A stretch of DNA of 64,000 nt from Vescimonas coprocola (GCF_018408575.1 NZ_AP023418.1:1454415-1518414); one strand, 5' to 3'. Numbered from the stretch's first letter, positions 15,900-25,954 are shown. Numbers and translations: made by a program. Notes: generated by a model not told the origin, from the sequence alone.

Positions 15900-18123
15900 C
15901 CGGACGATCTTCTATAATCCGAGCAATAAGTATTGCATTATCAGCGTGAAAACCTCCGACCAAAGCGTACCGCAGCAGGCACGAAGTGCTTACCATCACC
16001 GGGACAATATGATCCGGTTTATCGCCGTCGGGTATGAATTGCCTCAAACCGATAAGGTGAGCATGATCCTGGACGGCGAATGGGAGAACGGAAAACACGG
16101 TGTTCAGCTGCAGGTCGATAAGTGCGAGGAGATCGTGCCGCAGACCAAAGAGGGCGTATACGGTTATCTTTCCTCCCGGCTGATCAAAGGCGTCGGTGAA
16201 AAGACTGCCGCATTGATCGTAAACCGCTTCGGTGCCGACGCATTGCGTGTGCTGGAAAACGAGCCGGAGCGACTGCTGGAGATTCGAGGAATCACCCCGG
16301 ATAAGCTGGAGGACATCAAAGCCTCCTATGCGGAAAGCCGGTGCGTGCGGGATCTGATGATCCTGCTGACCCCATTTAATGTCACGCCGGTAACGGCCAT
16401 GAAGATTTATGAGCATTTCGGCTCCCGCAGCGTAGACATTCTGCAAAAGAACCCCTATGAATTGTGCCAGGTATCCGGATTCGGATTTAAGAGAGTCGAT
16501 GCCATCGTCCGCAAGGGCGATCTGCCGCTGAATTCTCCTATGCGGATCCACGGCGCCGTATTTGCGGCATTGGATACGGGGCGCAACGAAAAAGGCCATC
16601 TTTTTCTGGAAGAAGATGCGCTTGCGAAAACGGGTGTGAAGCTGCTCAATGAGAATATTACCGATGGACAGGTCAAGGTCACGCCCGAGGAAGTGGACGC
16701 CGTTGTTCAGGATATGATCCTCAAGGGTGAGATCGTTTCAAGCAACGGCAACATCTATCAGAGCAATGTTTTCGTGCAGGAGGATGAAACCGCCCGGAAA
16801 ATTGCGGAAATGCTGGCTGTACCGCCGGTCACGCTGGATATATCCGAATCACTCGAATATGTCCGCAAAAACCTCGGTCTTGCCCTTTCACAAAGGCAAA
16901 GCGAGGCGGTGTATATGGCTTTTCGCAGTAATCTGTCTATCATCACAGGCTCTCCCGGTACCGGTAAAACCACAGTCTTGCGGGCGATCATAGAGGTCTT
17001 TCAGATGCTCTACCCCAAAGGGAAGATCTTGCTTGCCGCTCCGACCGGACGAGCCAGCCGAAGAATGGCAGAAAGCACGGGTAGAAACGACGCCAAAACG
17101 CTGCACAGCCTTTTAGGGCTTCTGGGCGACAGTGGACCGATCCAAAAGGATAAGCAAAAAGAACCGCTTGACGCCGACCTCATCATCGTGGACGAAAGCT
17201 CCATGATCGATATGTGGCTGGCAAGGCAGTTCTTCAGCCGTGTCCGTATGGGTACGAGAGTTATCCTGGTCGGTGATGTGGACCAGCTGCAAAGCGTGGG
17301 TGCCGGTGATGTCTTCCGTGAGCTGATTGACAGCGGACTTATCCCCGTTACGGTGCTCAACGAGATCTTCCGTCAGAAAAAAGGAAGTCTCATTGCCTAT
17401 AACGCAAAGCGCATCAATGAGGCAAATATCGACCTTCAGTACGGCGAAGATTTTCAGTTTGTAAAGTGCCAGACGCAGGAGGAAGCCGCTGACCTTATTT
17501 GCAGGATCTTCTGTGAACAGGTCGCTTTGCACGGAATTGAAAAGGTGCAGATACTCTCCCCGTTCCGTTCGGAAGGGCCGGCTTCGGTCGAGCAGCTTAA
17601 CGCCGCCATCCGTGAGCTTGTCAATCCGGCGAGAGATGAGTTTGCCGATCTGAAGGTCGGCAGCCACTACTTCCGTGTGGGCGACAAGGTGATGCAGACG
17701 AAAAACAATGCGAAGGCGTCCAACGGTGACATCGGCTATATTCGCAAAATGGGGCGCAATGCAAAGAATGAAATGGACGTGACGATTGAATTTTCCGGCG
17801 ACCGCATTGCCGAATACGGTATGGAAGAAATGAGCCATATGGAATTGGCTTATGCGACTACCGTGCATAAGGCGATGGGCTCGGAATTTGATATTGTAAT
17901 CATGCCTATTCTTCGCAGCCATTACATTATGCTGAATCGGAACATCGTCTACACGGCGATCACCCGTGCGAAGGAGCAGGTCATCCCGGTCGGTCAGAAG
18001 AAAACGCTGATCATGGCGATTCTCAAAAAGGCCACCGGAAAACGAAATACGCAGCTTGGCGAGCGTATCGGCAAATATCTGAAAGCCTTTACCCGCCAAA
18101 ATGAATTGAAAAAGGTCAGTTGA
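15877..18123 (+). CDS. RecD2-like ATP-dependent DNA helicase (SF1)
   Basis: 748 residues from GTG 15877, AAAGGAG nine bases upstream. N-terminal OB-like domain, then helix-hairpin-helix repeats about 95-215 (LIKGVGEKTAALI, VSGFGFKRVDAIV), then helicase domains: Walker A GSPGTGKTT about 358-366, motif II IVDESS about 437-442, GDVDQLQSVGAGDV, and the C-terminal UvrD-like motif YATTVHKAMGSEFD with YTAITRAKEQV. RecD2 enzymes are 5'-3' helicases acting outside RecBCD. In an element it probably serves recombination or replication together with YqaJ. Confidence 0.93.
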   Translation: MGYVGTYDRTIFYNPSNKYCIISVKTSDQSVPQQARSAYHHRDNMIRFIAVGYELPQTDKVSMILDGEWENGKHGVQLQVDKCEEIVPQTKEGVYGYLSSRLIKGVGEKTAALIVNRFGADALRVLENEPERLLEIRGITPDKLEDIKASYAESRCVRDLMILLTPFNVTPVTAMKIYEHFGSRSVDILQKNPYELCQVSGFGFKRVDAIVRKGDLPLNSPMRIHGAVFAALDTGRNEKGHLFLEEDALAKTGVKLLNENITDGQVKVTPEEVDAVVQDMILKGEIVSSNGNIYQSNVFVQEDETARKIAEMLAVPPVTLDISESLEYVRKNLGLALSQRQSEAVYMAFRSNLSIITGSPGTGKTTVLRAIIEVFQMLYPKGKILLAAPTGRASRRMAESTGRNDAKTLHSLLGLLGDSGPIQKDKQKEPLDADLIIVDESSMIDMWLARQFFSRVRMGTRVILVGDVDQLQSVGAGDVFRELIDSGLIPVTVLNEIFRQKKGSLIAYNAKRINEANIDLQYGEDFQFVKCQTQEEAADLICRIFCEQVALHGIEKVQILSPFRSEGPASVEQLNAAIRELVNPARDEFADLKVGSHYFRVGDKVMQTKNNAKASNGDIGYIRKMGRNAKNEMDVTIEFSGDRIAEYGMEEMSHMELAYATTVHKAMGSEFDIVIMPILRSHYIMLNRNIVYTAITRAKEQVIPVGQKKTLIMAILKKATGKRNTQLGERIGKYLKAFTRQNELKKVS

Positions 18124-18127
18124 TACG

Positions 18128-18165
18128 AAGCGGCTTGCAGAAAAGTGCAGGAGTGCTTCGTGTTT
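18128..18165 (+). terminator. Hairpin between the helicase and the 18,189 gene
   Basis: ACGAAGC and GCTTCGT pair around an inner CTTGCA/TGCAGG hairpin, followed by GTTTATTT. It lies just before the next gene's ribosome binding site and is one of several such hairpins in this operon. Confidence 0.5.
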
Positions 18166-18188
18166 ATTTATGAAAGGAGATTTCCCGT

Positions 18189-19094
18189 ATGAATACAAAT
18201 CAAAGTGCAACGATGTATGAATCTGTCCCTGTGGTTTCCGAACTGAACAAGGTGCAGGGCTTTGACCCGCTCAAATTTCTGCGCAGAACGACCAAGGGCG
18301 AAAAGGTTCTTGACCTCAAATACAAAAAGCTCTGGTTCCGCCTGAAATATCCGAACGGCAGGATCAAGCTGTCCTCCCTCAAGATTACGGATCAGCTGGC
18401 GATCATCGAGGCCCGTGTGTATTTCGACAAGAACGACGCACAGCCGAGATCCAGCTTCATTGCCCAAAGAGAGGCGAAAGCCACTCTGGGCGGTCTGTAT
18501 ATTGAGTCGGCGCAGCACGCTGCCATCGACCAGGCATTATCGGACGCTGGATTTGGCGTGCAGTTTTCTGCTGCCGCACCTGCAGTGAACGCAGAGAAAG
18601 CAGCCGAAACCGTCAAAGAGCAGACGACAGTAGCGGAAACCGCTACGACGGAGCAAGTCACCCCAGCAGCACCGGTTACGGTTGCTGAGGTAGCTACAGA
18701 AGTGAACAACGAGCCTGCGCAGGAAGCCCTGGCTGTTCAGGAAACCGTTGCAGAAGTTCCGACCGCAGAGGTCATGGAACCTTTGGCTCCGGTCACGGAA
18801 GAAGCCGAGGGTGAAGAAATTGAGGAAGAAACCGCCGATACCGATACGGCAGCGCCGACTTATTCTGCGGATATGCCGGTCGATGCGATCTGCTCCATGA
18901 TGACCTACGAAGAAGCCGGCAATGTGATCGTGCCGCTTGGCACCTGCAAGGGCTGGGCAATGTCGCAAGTAGCTGACCGCCGCCCTGCGAGCCTGAAATG
19001 GTACATCAACGGCTATTCCGGCAATGATAACATTCTTCGTGCGGCAGCAACGATTATGCAGGCATCTTTGGATGAAATGCAGAGAGCAAGCTGA
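18189..19094 (+). CDS. Element protein with acidic low-complexity linker and ExoX-like C-terminal segment
   Basis: 301 residues, start ATG 18189 after AAAGGAG. Residues about 1-120 form a compact domain (FDPLKFLRRT, LWFRLKYPNGRIKL, AQREAKATLGGLYIE). Residues about 130-225 are a low-complexity linker of Ala, Val, Thr, Pro and Glu with an acidic run. Residues about 240-300 (VPLGTCKGWAMSQV, SLKWYINGYSG) recall the small C-terminal module of ExoX-type nucleases. The layout, folded domain plus long acidic tail, recalls single-strand DNA-binding proteins, and the position between the helicase and primase genes fits DNA handling. No function is assigned. Confidence 0.6.
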   Translation: MNTNQSATMYESVPVVSELNKVQGFDPLKFLRRTTKGEKVLDLKYKKLWFRLKYPNGRIKLSSLKITDQLAIIEARVYFDKNDAQPRSSFIAQREAKATLGGLYIESAQHAAIDQALSDAGFGVQFSAAAPAVNAEKAAETVKEQTTVAETATTEQVTPAAPVTVAEVATEVNNEPAQEALAVQETVAEVPTAEVMEPLAPVTEEAEGEEIEEETADTDTAAPTYSADMPVDAICSMMTYEEAGNVIVPLGTCKGWAMSQVADRRPASLKWYINGYSGNDNILRAAATIMQASLDEMQRAS

Positions 19095-19130
19095 CCTTCA
19101 CCGATATTTCTTTAGAAAGGAGGCTTGTTC

Positions 19131-20807
19131 ATGAGCCAGCCGCATGATTTTCCGTTCGACATAACGGATGTGGCGGAACTGCTTCACTTGCGGATACGGC
19201 GGCCGAGCCCGCAAGGGTTTTATGTGGATTGTCCTATCTGTAATGACAAGCGAGGGAAAATGCACATCAACACGCAGACCGATACCTGGCGGTGCAATTA
19301 CTGCGATGAAAGCGGCGGTATGCTGGCTTTATACGCAAAGGTGCATAGCATCAGTACGAGCGCTGCCTATCGGGAAATCAGCGATGCGCTGCTCAACGGA
19401 GTAAACCTTTCGGATCATGCGGTCAAGTACCCGGATAAGCCGAAGGAAACGCCCGCCGAAGCTGCGCCTGTTGCCGATATTGCCGTGCGCCATAAAACCT
19501 ATACCGCACTTCTTGCTATGCTGACGCTATCCAAGGAGCACCGTGCGCATCCGCAAACGGTCAGAGGCTTGCCGGACGAACAGATTGAGAGGTTGGGCTA
19601 CAAGAGTATGCCTCCCTTCTATATGTGCCGTTCATTGGCAAACCGGCTTCTGCAAAACGGGCATCAGCTGGATGGCGTGCCGGGATTTTATCAAAAAGAC
19701 GGTCAGTGGACGATTGCAAGCTCCACCTATACCGCCGGCATTATGATCCCAGCACGGACAAGGCAAGGTCTTATCAGCGGCTTTCAGATCCGTTTGGATG
19801 TGCCGCTGAAGAATGAGGATGATCCACCGGAAAAGGACGGAGCCAAATACATCTGGTTTTCGTCTGCCGGTAAGCCGAAAGGCACCTCCTCCGGAAGCCC
19901 TGCGCATTTTGTCGGTGATCCGAATGCAGGCGTGGTCTATGTGACGGAAGGACTTTTGAAATCCGACATTGCCCATTATCTGATGAACCGTTCCTTTGCC
20001 GCTACGGCCGGCGTCAACAATATGGCGCAGCTGGAGTTTCTGCTGAAAGAACTGGCGGAGAACGGTACGCATACGATTATTGAATCGGAGGATATGGACA
20101 AATATCGGAATGAAGCAGCCTGCAAGGGCGCCTTGAAGCTGCACGAATTGGCAAGGAAATACGGCATGGTGTGCCGTGGACTTAACTGGAATCCGAATTA
20201 TAAGGGCGTTGACGACTGGCAGCTTGCCTTAAAGCGAAATGCCCACACAAAGGAGGATAGCAGGAAGAATTTCAGGCAAAGATTTATGTACGGTCTTTGT
20301 GACTTTGATGCGATCGACGATGATATTGCACAGTGGCACGAAAGCACGGAATGTGCGTGCGAACTGCATGAATATCTCGGACTGACGGAGGAAGAGTATT
20401 CTTTATTCGTCAGAAGCTCCGACGAGTTTGAAGGTCGGTTGCTGTCGCAAAGGCAGGAGCAACGGTTTCGGATATACCAGTTGGAGGTCAGTCTTTACAA
20501 GGTCATTCCCTTTGCCTTCGGCGGAATAAAAGAACTGCAAAAAGCAGGTCACGAATACCCGCCGGCGGCGCAATATAGTCTGATACATGACGGTATGCTG
20601 CATTGTGAGGAAACGGAGAGTGATACAGGGCGGCTCACACGCATTGCCGAGCTTTTCGGAGATGTTCTGCCGAAGGATTACCGTGGCAGGAGTGTCGCCC
20701 CATCCGATGTGATAGAACTGTATGACGACACGGGACGGCGTTATTTCTACCGTGACACAGACGGTTTTTGTCCGGTGAAGTTTTCTCCGATGCTCGCAAA
20801 GAAATAG
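19131..20807 (+). CDS. DUF3854 / primase-like protein with CHC2-type zinc finger
   Basis: 558 residues from ATG 19131 (MSQPHDFPF) after AAAGGAGG. The N-terminal zinc finger has Cys34, Cys37, Cys55 and Cys58 (CPIC, CNYC), as in DnaG-type primases. The middle region about 205-370 is a DUF3854/Toprim-like domain, with VVYVTEGLLKSDIA, TAGVNN and IIESEDMDKYRNEA, where a Glu and a DxD-type acidic group would bind metal. The C-terminal 180 residues have no clear family. Likely primes replication of the element or processes its DNA. A terminator hairpin follows. Confidence 0.8.
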   Translation: MSQPHDFPFDITDVAELLHLRIRRPSPQGFYVDCPICNDKRGKMHINTQTDTWRCNYCDESGGMLALYAKVHSISTSAAYREISDALLNGVNLSDHAVKYPDKPKETPAEAAPVADIAVRHKTYTALLAMLTLSKEHRAHPQTVRGLPDEQIERLGYKSMPPFYMCRSLANRLLQNGHQLDGVPGFYQKDGQWTIASSTYTAGIMIPARTRQGLISGFQIRLDVPLKNEDDPPEKDGAKYIWFSSAGKPKGTSSGSPAHFVGDPNAGVVYVTEGLLKSDIAHYLMNRSFAATAGVNNMAQLEFLLKELAENGTHTIIESEDMDKYRNEAACKGALKLHELARKYGMVCRGLNWNPNYKGVDDWQLALKRNAHTKEDSRKNFRQRFMYGLCDFDAIDDDIAQWHESTECACELHEYLGLTEEEYSLFVRSSDEFEGRLLSQRQEQRFRIYQLEVSLYKVIPFAFGGIKELQKAGHEYPPAAQYSLIHDGMLHCEETESDTGRLTRIAELFGDVLPKDYRGRSVAPSDVIELYDDTGRRYFYRDTDGFCPVKFSPMLAKK

Positions 20808-20838
20808 GAACAGCCGGAAACGGCTATAGGTCAAGAAT

Positions 20839-20879
20839 GGGATACAGCGTGGGTAAAACTGCGCTGTATCCCTATTTTT
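20839..20879 (+). terminator. Intrinsic terminator between the primase-like gene and pcfK
   Basis: GGGATACAGCG (20838-20849 region) pairs with CGCTGTATCCC (20862-20872), followed by TATTTTTA. The T run abuts the ribosome binding site of the next gene. Confidence 0.85.
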
Positions 20880-20895
20880 ATAGGAGGAACATTTT

Positions 20896-21651
20896 ATGAG
20901 TGTTGATACCAACAATACGGAATTGAAAAAAGGCGCCGATCTGGCGACTATCGCGGAACAAAGAGATGATCAGCGGCAGCAGGCGGAAGCCGAAGCTGCA
21001 CAGGAAGTGCTTCAGCGAATGCAGGATACTGCAGCCGAGGACGAAAAGCGCCGTGCTCACGAGGAGGCCGAAGCCAAGCGCAAAGCCGAATGGGAGCAAA
21101 AACAGCGCAAAAAAGCCGAAGCTGAACAGGCTGCCTGGGAAAACGCCGTAGCTATGGGTGATGATGAGGTCATGATAGCTTCGATGAAGCGTGTCGGTGA
21201 TGACGCCGAGCGACTGACCCGCCGCAATATGAAGCAATGCGTGACCGAGCATATTCAGACTAAGTGCCTCAGCGAACCGGAGTTTGCCCGGCAGGTCATG
21301 CACCCCCGCAAGAATATGATCCGTTGTTTCCGTTACATTACCCGCAAAGCCAAGGAGTTTGCCGAGCAGGAAATGAAGGACAACGACGAAAAGCCGATCG
21401 CAGGCGGTTATGGCTGTGATGTGCCAGATGATATGTGCTATCTCTGGGCCGAAGAATACTTTATGGATATGGACGCAGAGGAAGACAAGGAAAAGGAGGA
21501 AAAATTCGTTCCGAAGCCCTATCCCGGAAAGCCGGCTCCGAGATCCAATAAGAAAGCCGACAAGAAAAAGTCGGCTCCCCTAAAGGAGCCGCCGGCAGAG
21601 GATCACCCGAACGATAGCACGCAGATGAATTTGTTTGAGGTGGGCGCATGA
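20896..21651 (+). CDS. PcfK-like protein
   Basis: 251 residues, ATG 20896 after TATAGGAGG. Residues about 20-90 are a long charged coiled coil (repeated Ala/Glu/Lys/Gln). Residues about 100-185 are the conserved PcfK-like globular part (HIQTKCLSEPEFARQVM, CFRYITRKAKEFA, YLWAEEYFMD), followed by a Lys/Pro-rich tail ending QMNLFEVGA. PcfK comes from the conjugative plasmid pCF10 and its role is unknown. It overlaps the pcfJ start by four bases, so the two are made together. Confidence 0.85.
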   Translation: MSVDTNNTELKKGADLATIAEQRDDQRQQAEAEAAQEVLQRMQDTAAEDEKRRAHEEAEAKRKAEWEQKQRKKAEAEQAAWENAVAMGDDEVMIASMKRVGDDAERLTRRNMKQCVTEHIQTKCLSEPEFARQVMHPRKNMIRCFRYITRKAKEFAEQEMKDNDEKPIAGGYGCDVPDDMCYLWAEEYFMDMDAEEDKEKEEKFVPKPYPGKPAPRSNKKADKKKSAPLKEPPAEDHPNDSTQMNLFEVGA

Positions 21652-23660
21652 TGAATAAAAGAGTCTTGCGCAAATTTGCAATACCGAGCAACAGTCCTAA
21701 CCCGAAAAACGGCATTTTCTGTGCCGATCAGGTGAAGTATGTGGTGCGCACGGCGATCAAAAACATCGACCATCAGCGCACGCTGGTACTGTATATCTAC
21801 GCAAAGGAAAGTGTGCTGGCCGGAAATCATACCCCTCGTTGGACAATGTTTCAGCAGAAAGGCGGCTATATCACCTTATGCACCGATGATAAAGGCACAC
21901 GCTGGCAGCAGTCTATGTTTGAGAACCTCGGAAAGGATTACTTTTTCAGGGACAAATGCTCTTTCTATTCCCAGGCCGACGAGAGACGGGTCACGAGATA
22001 TTGTCAGTCCGAAAAGCAAAAAGGATTTGAAAGCCTCTGCCTGTTTCAGTTGGATCTGCTGCGGAAAAAGCAACGGGAAAATGAACTGAAAAAGCAGCGC
22101 AGGATTATCGAGCGGATGAAACCGGTAGGCGCATTACCCAGGGACATCAAAGGCTTTATGCACAGAGAGACCCTGCCGCATTATATCTTCTATGATTATG
22201 CCAAGGGAAAAGCGCCGAAAAACGCATACTGTACTGCCTGCAAGCATAATGTATCGGTCGCTGAAGCCAAGCACAACGGCGAAGGCGTTTGCCCACACTG
22301 CAAGAGGAAAATCACCTTTAAGAGCCGTGGGCGCCGCGGATATATAGTTGACCGTTCTACTGCACAGGTTATTCAGCGGCTGGGTAGCAACGAAATGATC
22401 ATTCGTTTCGTAAAAGCCTATCGCCGTTATCCGAAAAGCGACACGTCGGAGTTTCATGTTTATGAAAACGCACGGTTGTTTCTTCAATGGGACGGCAGCA
22501 AGATCATAGCCAGTGAAAGCTACTATTACGGTTATTCCCGGGATCGCATTACACCGTGGCATCCGGGCGACAGGCCGGTATTCAGCCGGTGGTACTACAA
22601 TTTTGAGGCAGACTGCTGCGGTTATCTCTATCATCGGAATCTGGACAGTGAACTGAAAGGAACGCCGTGGCAGTATTCCGCACTGAAGGAATATTATGCA
22701 GGAGATCCCACGCCTTTGTATGCCGGGCAGTATCTGCAGAAGTATTTACGCTATCCTATGCTGGAGTATTTGGTAAAGCTGAAGCTCTATCGTCTCGCAA
22801 CCTATGTTGCTTACGGCGATATAGGCGGGGCTCGTTACTATGACGACAGCGTGCTCAACAGCAAGGGCAAAACCGTAACAGAGGTTTTGGGTGTCGGTAA
22901 AAAATATATACCGCTTTTGCAGACAATCGACCCCGGGCCGAACCAGCTTACGATGATCAAAGCATTTCTGCGGGATAATATCCGACCGGATCTGGAACTG
23001 ATGAAATGGTGCAGCAAAAACGACATCGGAGAGGAAGCGTATATTACGGTTCCCTTGCGCTATATGACGCCCCATAAGCTGATGCGGTATGCTACGGAAC
23101 AGTTTGCCACACACCGAAAGACCTCTTATTACGCCCCCGGTTATTATTCCATGCGTGAGATGATGTCCGACTATAAGGATTACCTTTGTATGTGCGAACT
23201 ATTGGAGCACGATATGAAAAGCAGCTTTGTCCTGTTTCCGAATGATTTGAAGGCGGAGCATGACCGGGTAAATGATATGTCCCGAAATGATGTGTCGCAG
23301 GCGTATGATCGGAGAATTGCCAAAATGTTTGAGGGATTGCAGCACCGTTACGGATACACCCAAATGGGGTTTGTTGTTATTCCTCCGCATTCCGCAAAAG
23401 AGATCACACAGGAGGGCGATAAACTGCACCACTGTGTCGGACGCTATGTGAAAGATGTGGTAAAAAATAATACCACGATCCTTTTCATCCGAAAAGCGTC
23501 CGCACCGAAAAAGCCGTATTGTACGGTAGAGGTGAAGCATGGGGATGTCATTCAGGCAAGGATCCAGAACAACGTTGTCCCGCCGCCCAAGGTGAAGAGA
23601 TTTATCGAAAGCTGGAAAGAAAATGTGCTATACGCACCTGCTCTTGAACGGGCAGCATAA
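21648..23660 (+). CDS. PcfJ-like protein
   Basis: 670 residues, starting MMNKRVLRKF inside the end of pcfK. A zinc ribbon is at about 193-215 (CTACKHN, CPHCKRK). The PcfJ family core is at the C-terminus, with DKLHHCVGRYVKDV and PYCTVEVKHGDVIQ at about 590-640. PcfJ proteins are common on conjugative and integrative elements and phages of Bacillota; the conserved His-His-Cys and zinc ribbon suggest nucleic-acid or metal chemistry but no activity is established. Confidence 0.9.
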   Translation: MMNKRVLRKFAIPSNSPNPKNGIFCADQVKYVVRTAIKNIDHQRTLVLYIYAKESVLAGNHTPRWTMFQQKGGYITLCTDDKGTRWQQSMFENLGKDYFFRDKCSFYSQADERRVTRYCQSEKQKGFESLCLFQLDLLRKKQRENELKKQRRIIERMKPVGALPRDIKGFMHRETLPHYIFYDYAKGKAPKNAYCTACKHNVSVAEAKHNGEGVCPHCKRKITFKSRGRRGYIVDRSTAQVIQRLGSNEMIIRFVKAYRRYPKSDTSEFHVYENARLFLQWDGSKIIASESYYYGYSRDRITPWHPGDRPVFSRWYYNFEADCCGYLYHRNLDSELKGTPWQYSALKEYYAGDPTPLYAGQYLQKYLRYPMLEYLVKLKLYRLATYVAYGDIGGARYYDDSVLNSKGKTVTEVLGVGKKYIPLLQTIDPGPNQLTMIKAFLRDNIRPDLELMKWCSKNDIGEEAYITVPLRYMTPHKLMRYATEQFATHRKTSYYAPGYYSMREMMSDYKDYLCMCELLEHDMKSSFVLFPNDLKAEHDRVNDMSRNDVSQAYDRRIAKMFEGLQHRYGYTQMGFVVIPPHSAKEITQEGDKLHHCVGRYVKDVVKNNTTILFIRKASAPKKPYCTVEVKHGDVIQARIQNNVVPPPKVKRFIESWKENVLYAPALERAA

Positions 23661-23679
23661 CGAGAAAGGATGATATAGA

Positions 23680-25695
23680 ATGAAAGAAAGATTGATACGG
23701 CAGCGTGAACTGACCGCCCGGCTCAATACATATCGGGACGAGTATTACAACCAAAATGCTCCGTCAGTATCGGACGCTGTATATGACCGGCTCTTTGATG
23801 AGCTGACTGAACTGGAGGAAGAAACCGGCGTGGTGATGTCCAATTCACCGACGCAGACCGTGGGCTACCCCGTTGTGTCGAGGCTGCCGCAGGCAAAGCA
23901 CGATATTCCGCTGTTATCGCTGGATAAGACAAAGCTGATAAGCGAGCTGCTTGCATTTCAGGACGGCCGCACAGTGGATTTCTCACTGAAGCTGGACGGA
24001 CTGACGACCGAGATCATTTATGAGGGCGGCCTTCTGCAACGGCTCTCTACCCGGGGCGACGGCGACATCGGTGAGGATATTACCCACAACGCCGAAGCCA
24101 TCGAAGGAATACCGGTGCAGATCCCGTACAAGGAAAGACTGGTCGTTGCCGGTGAGAGTTTTATTCACTGTAACGACTTTGAACGGCTGCGCCAAAAGCT
24201 GGTTGACAGTACGGGAAAGCCGTACCGAAACAGCCGCAATCTTGCCGCTGGCTCCGTCCGTGCTTACAATTCTGCGGTATGCGCCAAGCGGTGCGTCCAC
24301 TTTTTGCCCTTTGCGGTCATAGAGGGACTGCCGGAGATCGAGGCCGAGACGGACAGCAAACGCATGAAGCTGGCAAAGCTCACTGAATTCGGCTTCGGCA
24401 GAGTGCGCTCTATTCAGTTTGCAACGGCAAATAACGATATGATGGATCTGCACATTAAGGTACTGCGGGACAAAGCGGCCGAGGAAGATCTGCCGATCGA
24501 CGGACTGGTCATGACCTATGACTCCATTTCCTACTCCCGCACCTGCGGACGGACAGGGCACCATTTCAAGGATGGTCTTGCCTTTAAGTTTGAAGACGAG
24601 CTCTTTGAAACAAGGCTCGACCACATTGAGTGGACGCCGACCCGTTCCGGTGAGATCTCTCCGGTAGCTGTTTTTGACACGGCAGAGATCGACGGATGCG
24701 AGGTGTCCCGTGCAACGCTGCACAACCTCTCTTTTATTGAGGGGCTTGAGTTGATGCCGGGCAACCGCATTCTGGTGAGTAAGCGGAACATGATCATCCC
24801 TCAGGTCGAAGAAAACCTTGACCGTGGAGATTTTTCAATGGAAGTGCTGGTTCCGTCTCTCTGCCCCTGCTGTGGGTATCAGACGATGATCCATACTACA
24901 CAGAAGCGGACCGACGGTGAGCAGAAGCTGACGAAAACACTATTCTGCCACAATCCGAATTGTGCATCGCAGAATCTGAGGAAATTCGTTCACTTCGTCG
25001 GAAAGAAAGCGATGGACATTGATGGGCTGTCAGAGGCGACGCTGGAGCAATTCATTGCCCGTGGCTGGCTTCAGGATTTTACGGATATTTACCGGCTGGA
25101 TAATCACCGGGACGAGATCATCCGTATGGACGGTTTCGGAGAAAGGTCCTGGCAGCGGTTGTGGGATGCGATTCAAAAAAGCCGCAATACCACATTTGAA
25201 CGCTATCTTATCGCAATGGATATTCCGATGATCGGCAACACAGCCAGCGCTGCGCTCGGTCGATGCTTCGATCAGAGTCTCCGTGCCTTTGAGGTAGCGG
25301 TCGATTCCGGCTATGATTTTACGCAGCTTCCCGATTTCGGAGAAACGCTGCATAACAACATTCACGAATGGTTTTCAGTTGAAGAAAACCGCATTTTATG
25401 GGAGGAATTAAAGCCTATGGTAAACATTGAAAAGAAAGAAACCGCTATGTCCGTCGTACAGGACAACCCCTTTGTGGGGAAAACGCTTGTGGTTACGGGC
25501 AAGGTCGAGCCGTACACCCGTGACGGCATCAATGCGAAGATATATTCTTTGGGTGCGAAAGCCGGAAGCTCCGTATCCAAGAATACCGACTACCTGATCT
25601 GCGGCGAAAATGCCGGCAGTAAGCTCGCCAAGGCGCAAGCGCTCGGCGTTGCCGTACTGTCTCCGGCAGAGTTTTTCCGTATGATCGGAGAGTAA
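23680..25695 (+). CDS. ligA: NAD-dependent DNA ligase
   Basis: 671 residues, full length. The adenylation domain holds the nucleophile Lys104 in KLDG and the RGDGDIGEDIT motif; an OB domain, a four-Cys zinc finger (CPCCGYQ, CHNPNC) about 389-430, helix-hairpin-helix repeats (AMDIDGLSEATLEQF, RMDGFGERSW), and a C-terminal BRCT domain about 595-670 (FVGKTLVVTGKV, GENAGSKLAKA) follow. It seals nicks using NAD+. This is a second copy carried by the element; the host must have its own. Its codon use matches the element rather than the core. Confidence 0.95.
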   Translation: MKERLIRQRELTARLNTYRDEYYNQNAPSVSDAVYDRLFDELTELEEETGVVMSNSPTQTVGYPVVSRLPQAKHDIPLLSLDKTKLISELLAFQDGRTVDFSLKLDGLTTEIIYEGGLLQRLSTRGDGDIGEDITHNAEAIEGIPVQIPYKERLVVAGESFIHCNDFERLRQKLVDSTGKPYRNSRNLAAGSVRAYNSAVCAKRCVHFLPFAVIEGLPEIEAETDSKRMKLAKLTEFGFGRVRSIQFATANNDMMDLHIKVLRDKAAEEDLPIDGLVMTYDSISYSRTCGRTGHHFKDGLAFKFEDELFETRLDHIEWTPTRSGEISPVAVFDTAEIDGCEVSRATLHNLSFIEGLELMPGNRILVSKRNMIIPQVEENLDRGDFSMEVLVPSLCPCCGYQTMIHTTQKRTDGEQKLTKTLFCHNPNCASQNLRKFVHFVGKKAMDIDGLSEATLEQFIARGWLQDFTDIYRLDNHRDEIIRMDGFGERSWQRLWDAIQKSRNTTFERYLIAMDIPMIGNTASAALGRCFDQSLRAFEVAVDSGYDFTQLPDFGETLHNNIHEWFSVEENRILWEELKPMVNIEKKETAMSVVQDNPFVGKTLVVTGKVEPYTRDGINAKIYSLGAKAGSSVSKNTDYLICGENAGSKLAKAQALGVAVLSPAEFFRMIGE

Positions 25696-25712
25696 ATAAT
25701 CAATAGAATGAC

Positions 25713-25742
25713 GGGCGGAGAGGAAGTTTTTCTTCTCCGCCC
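25713..25742 (+). terminator. Hairpin after the ligase gene
   Basis: GGGCGGAGAGGAAG pairs with CTTCTCCGCCC around a T-rich loop. The following TTGTC is a weak T run, so termination is probably partial. Confidence 0.5.
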
Positions 25743-25764
25743 TTGTCGGATCGGAGGAAATGCT

Positions 25765-25938
25765 ATGGCAAAGAAATATAGGGTCACCATAACCGAAACG
25801 CTGAAACGAACGGTCGATGTGACGGCAGAAAGCAAAGAGGCCGCTGAGCAGATCGTCGGCGACGAATGGTACAGCGGCAAGCATATTCTGACTGCCGATG
25901 ATTTTATCGGCGTTGAATTTGAAGCAAATACTATTTAG
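25765..25938 (+). CDS. DpnD/PcfM family protein
   Basis: 57 residues from ATG 25765 (MAKKYRVTITETLKR) after GGAGGAAA. The short alpha-beta pattern with VDVTAESKEAAEQIV and HILTADDFIGVEFE is that of the DpnD/PcfM family, which is found next to PcfJ/PcfK on conjugative plasmids and has no known activity. It strengthens the identification of this operon as a pCF10-like processing block. Confidence 0.75.
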   Translation: MAKKYRVTITETLKRTVDVTAESKEAAEQIVGDEWYSGKHILTADDFIGVEFEANTI

Positions 25939-25954
25939 GAAAGGACTGAAACGA

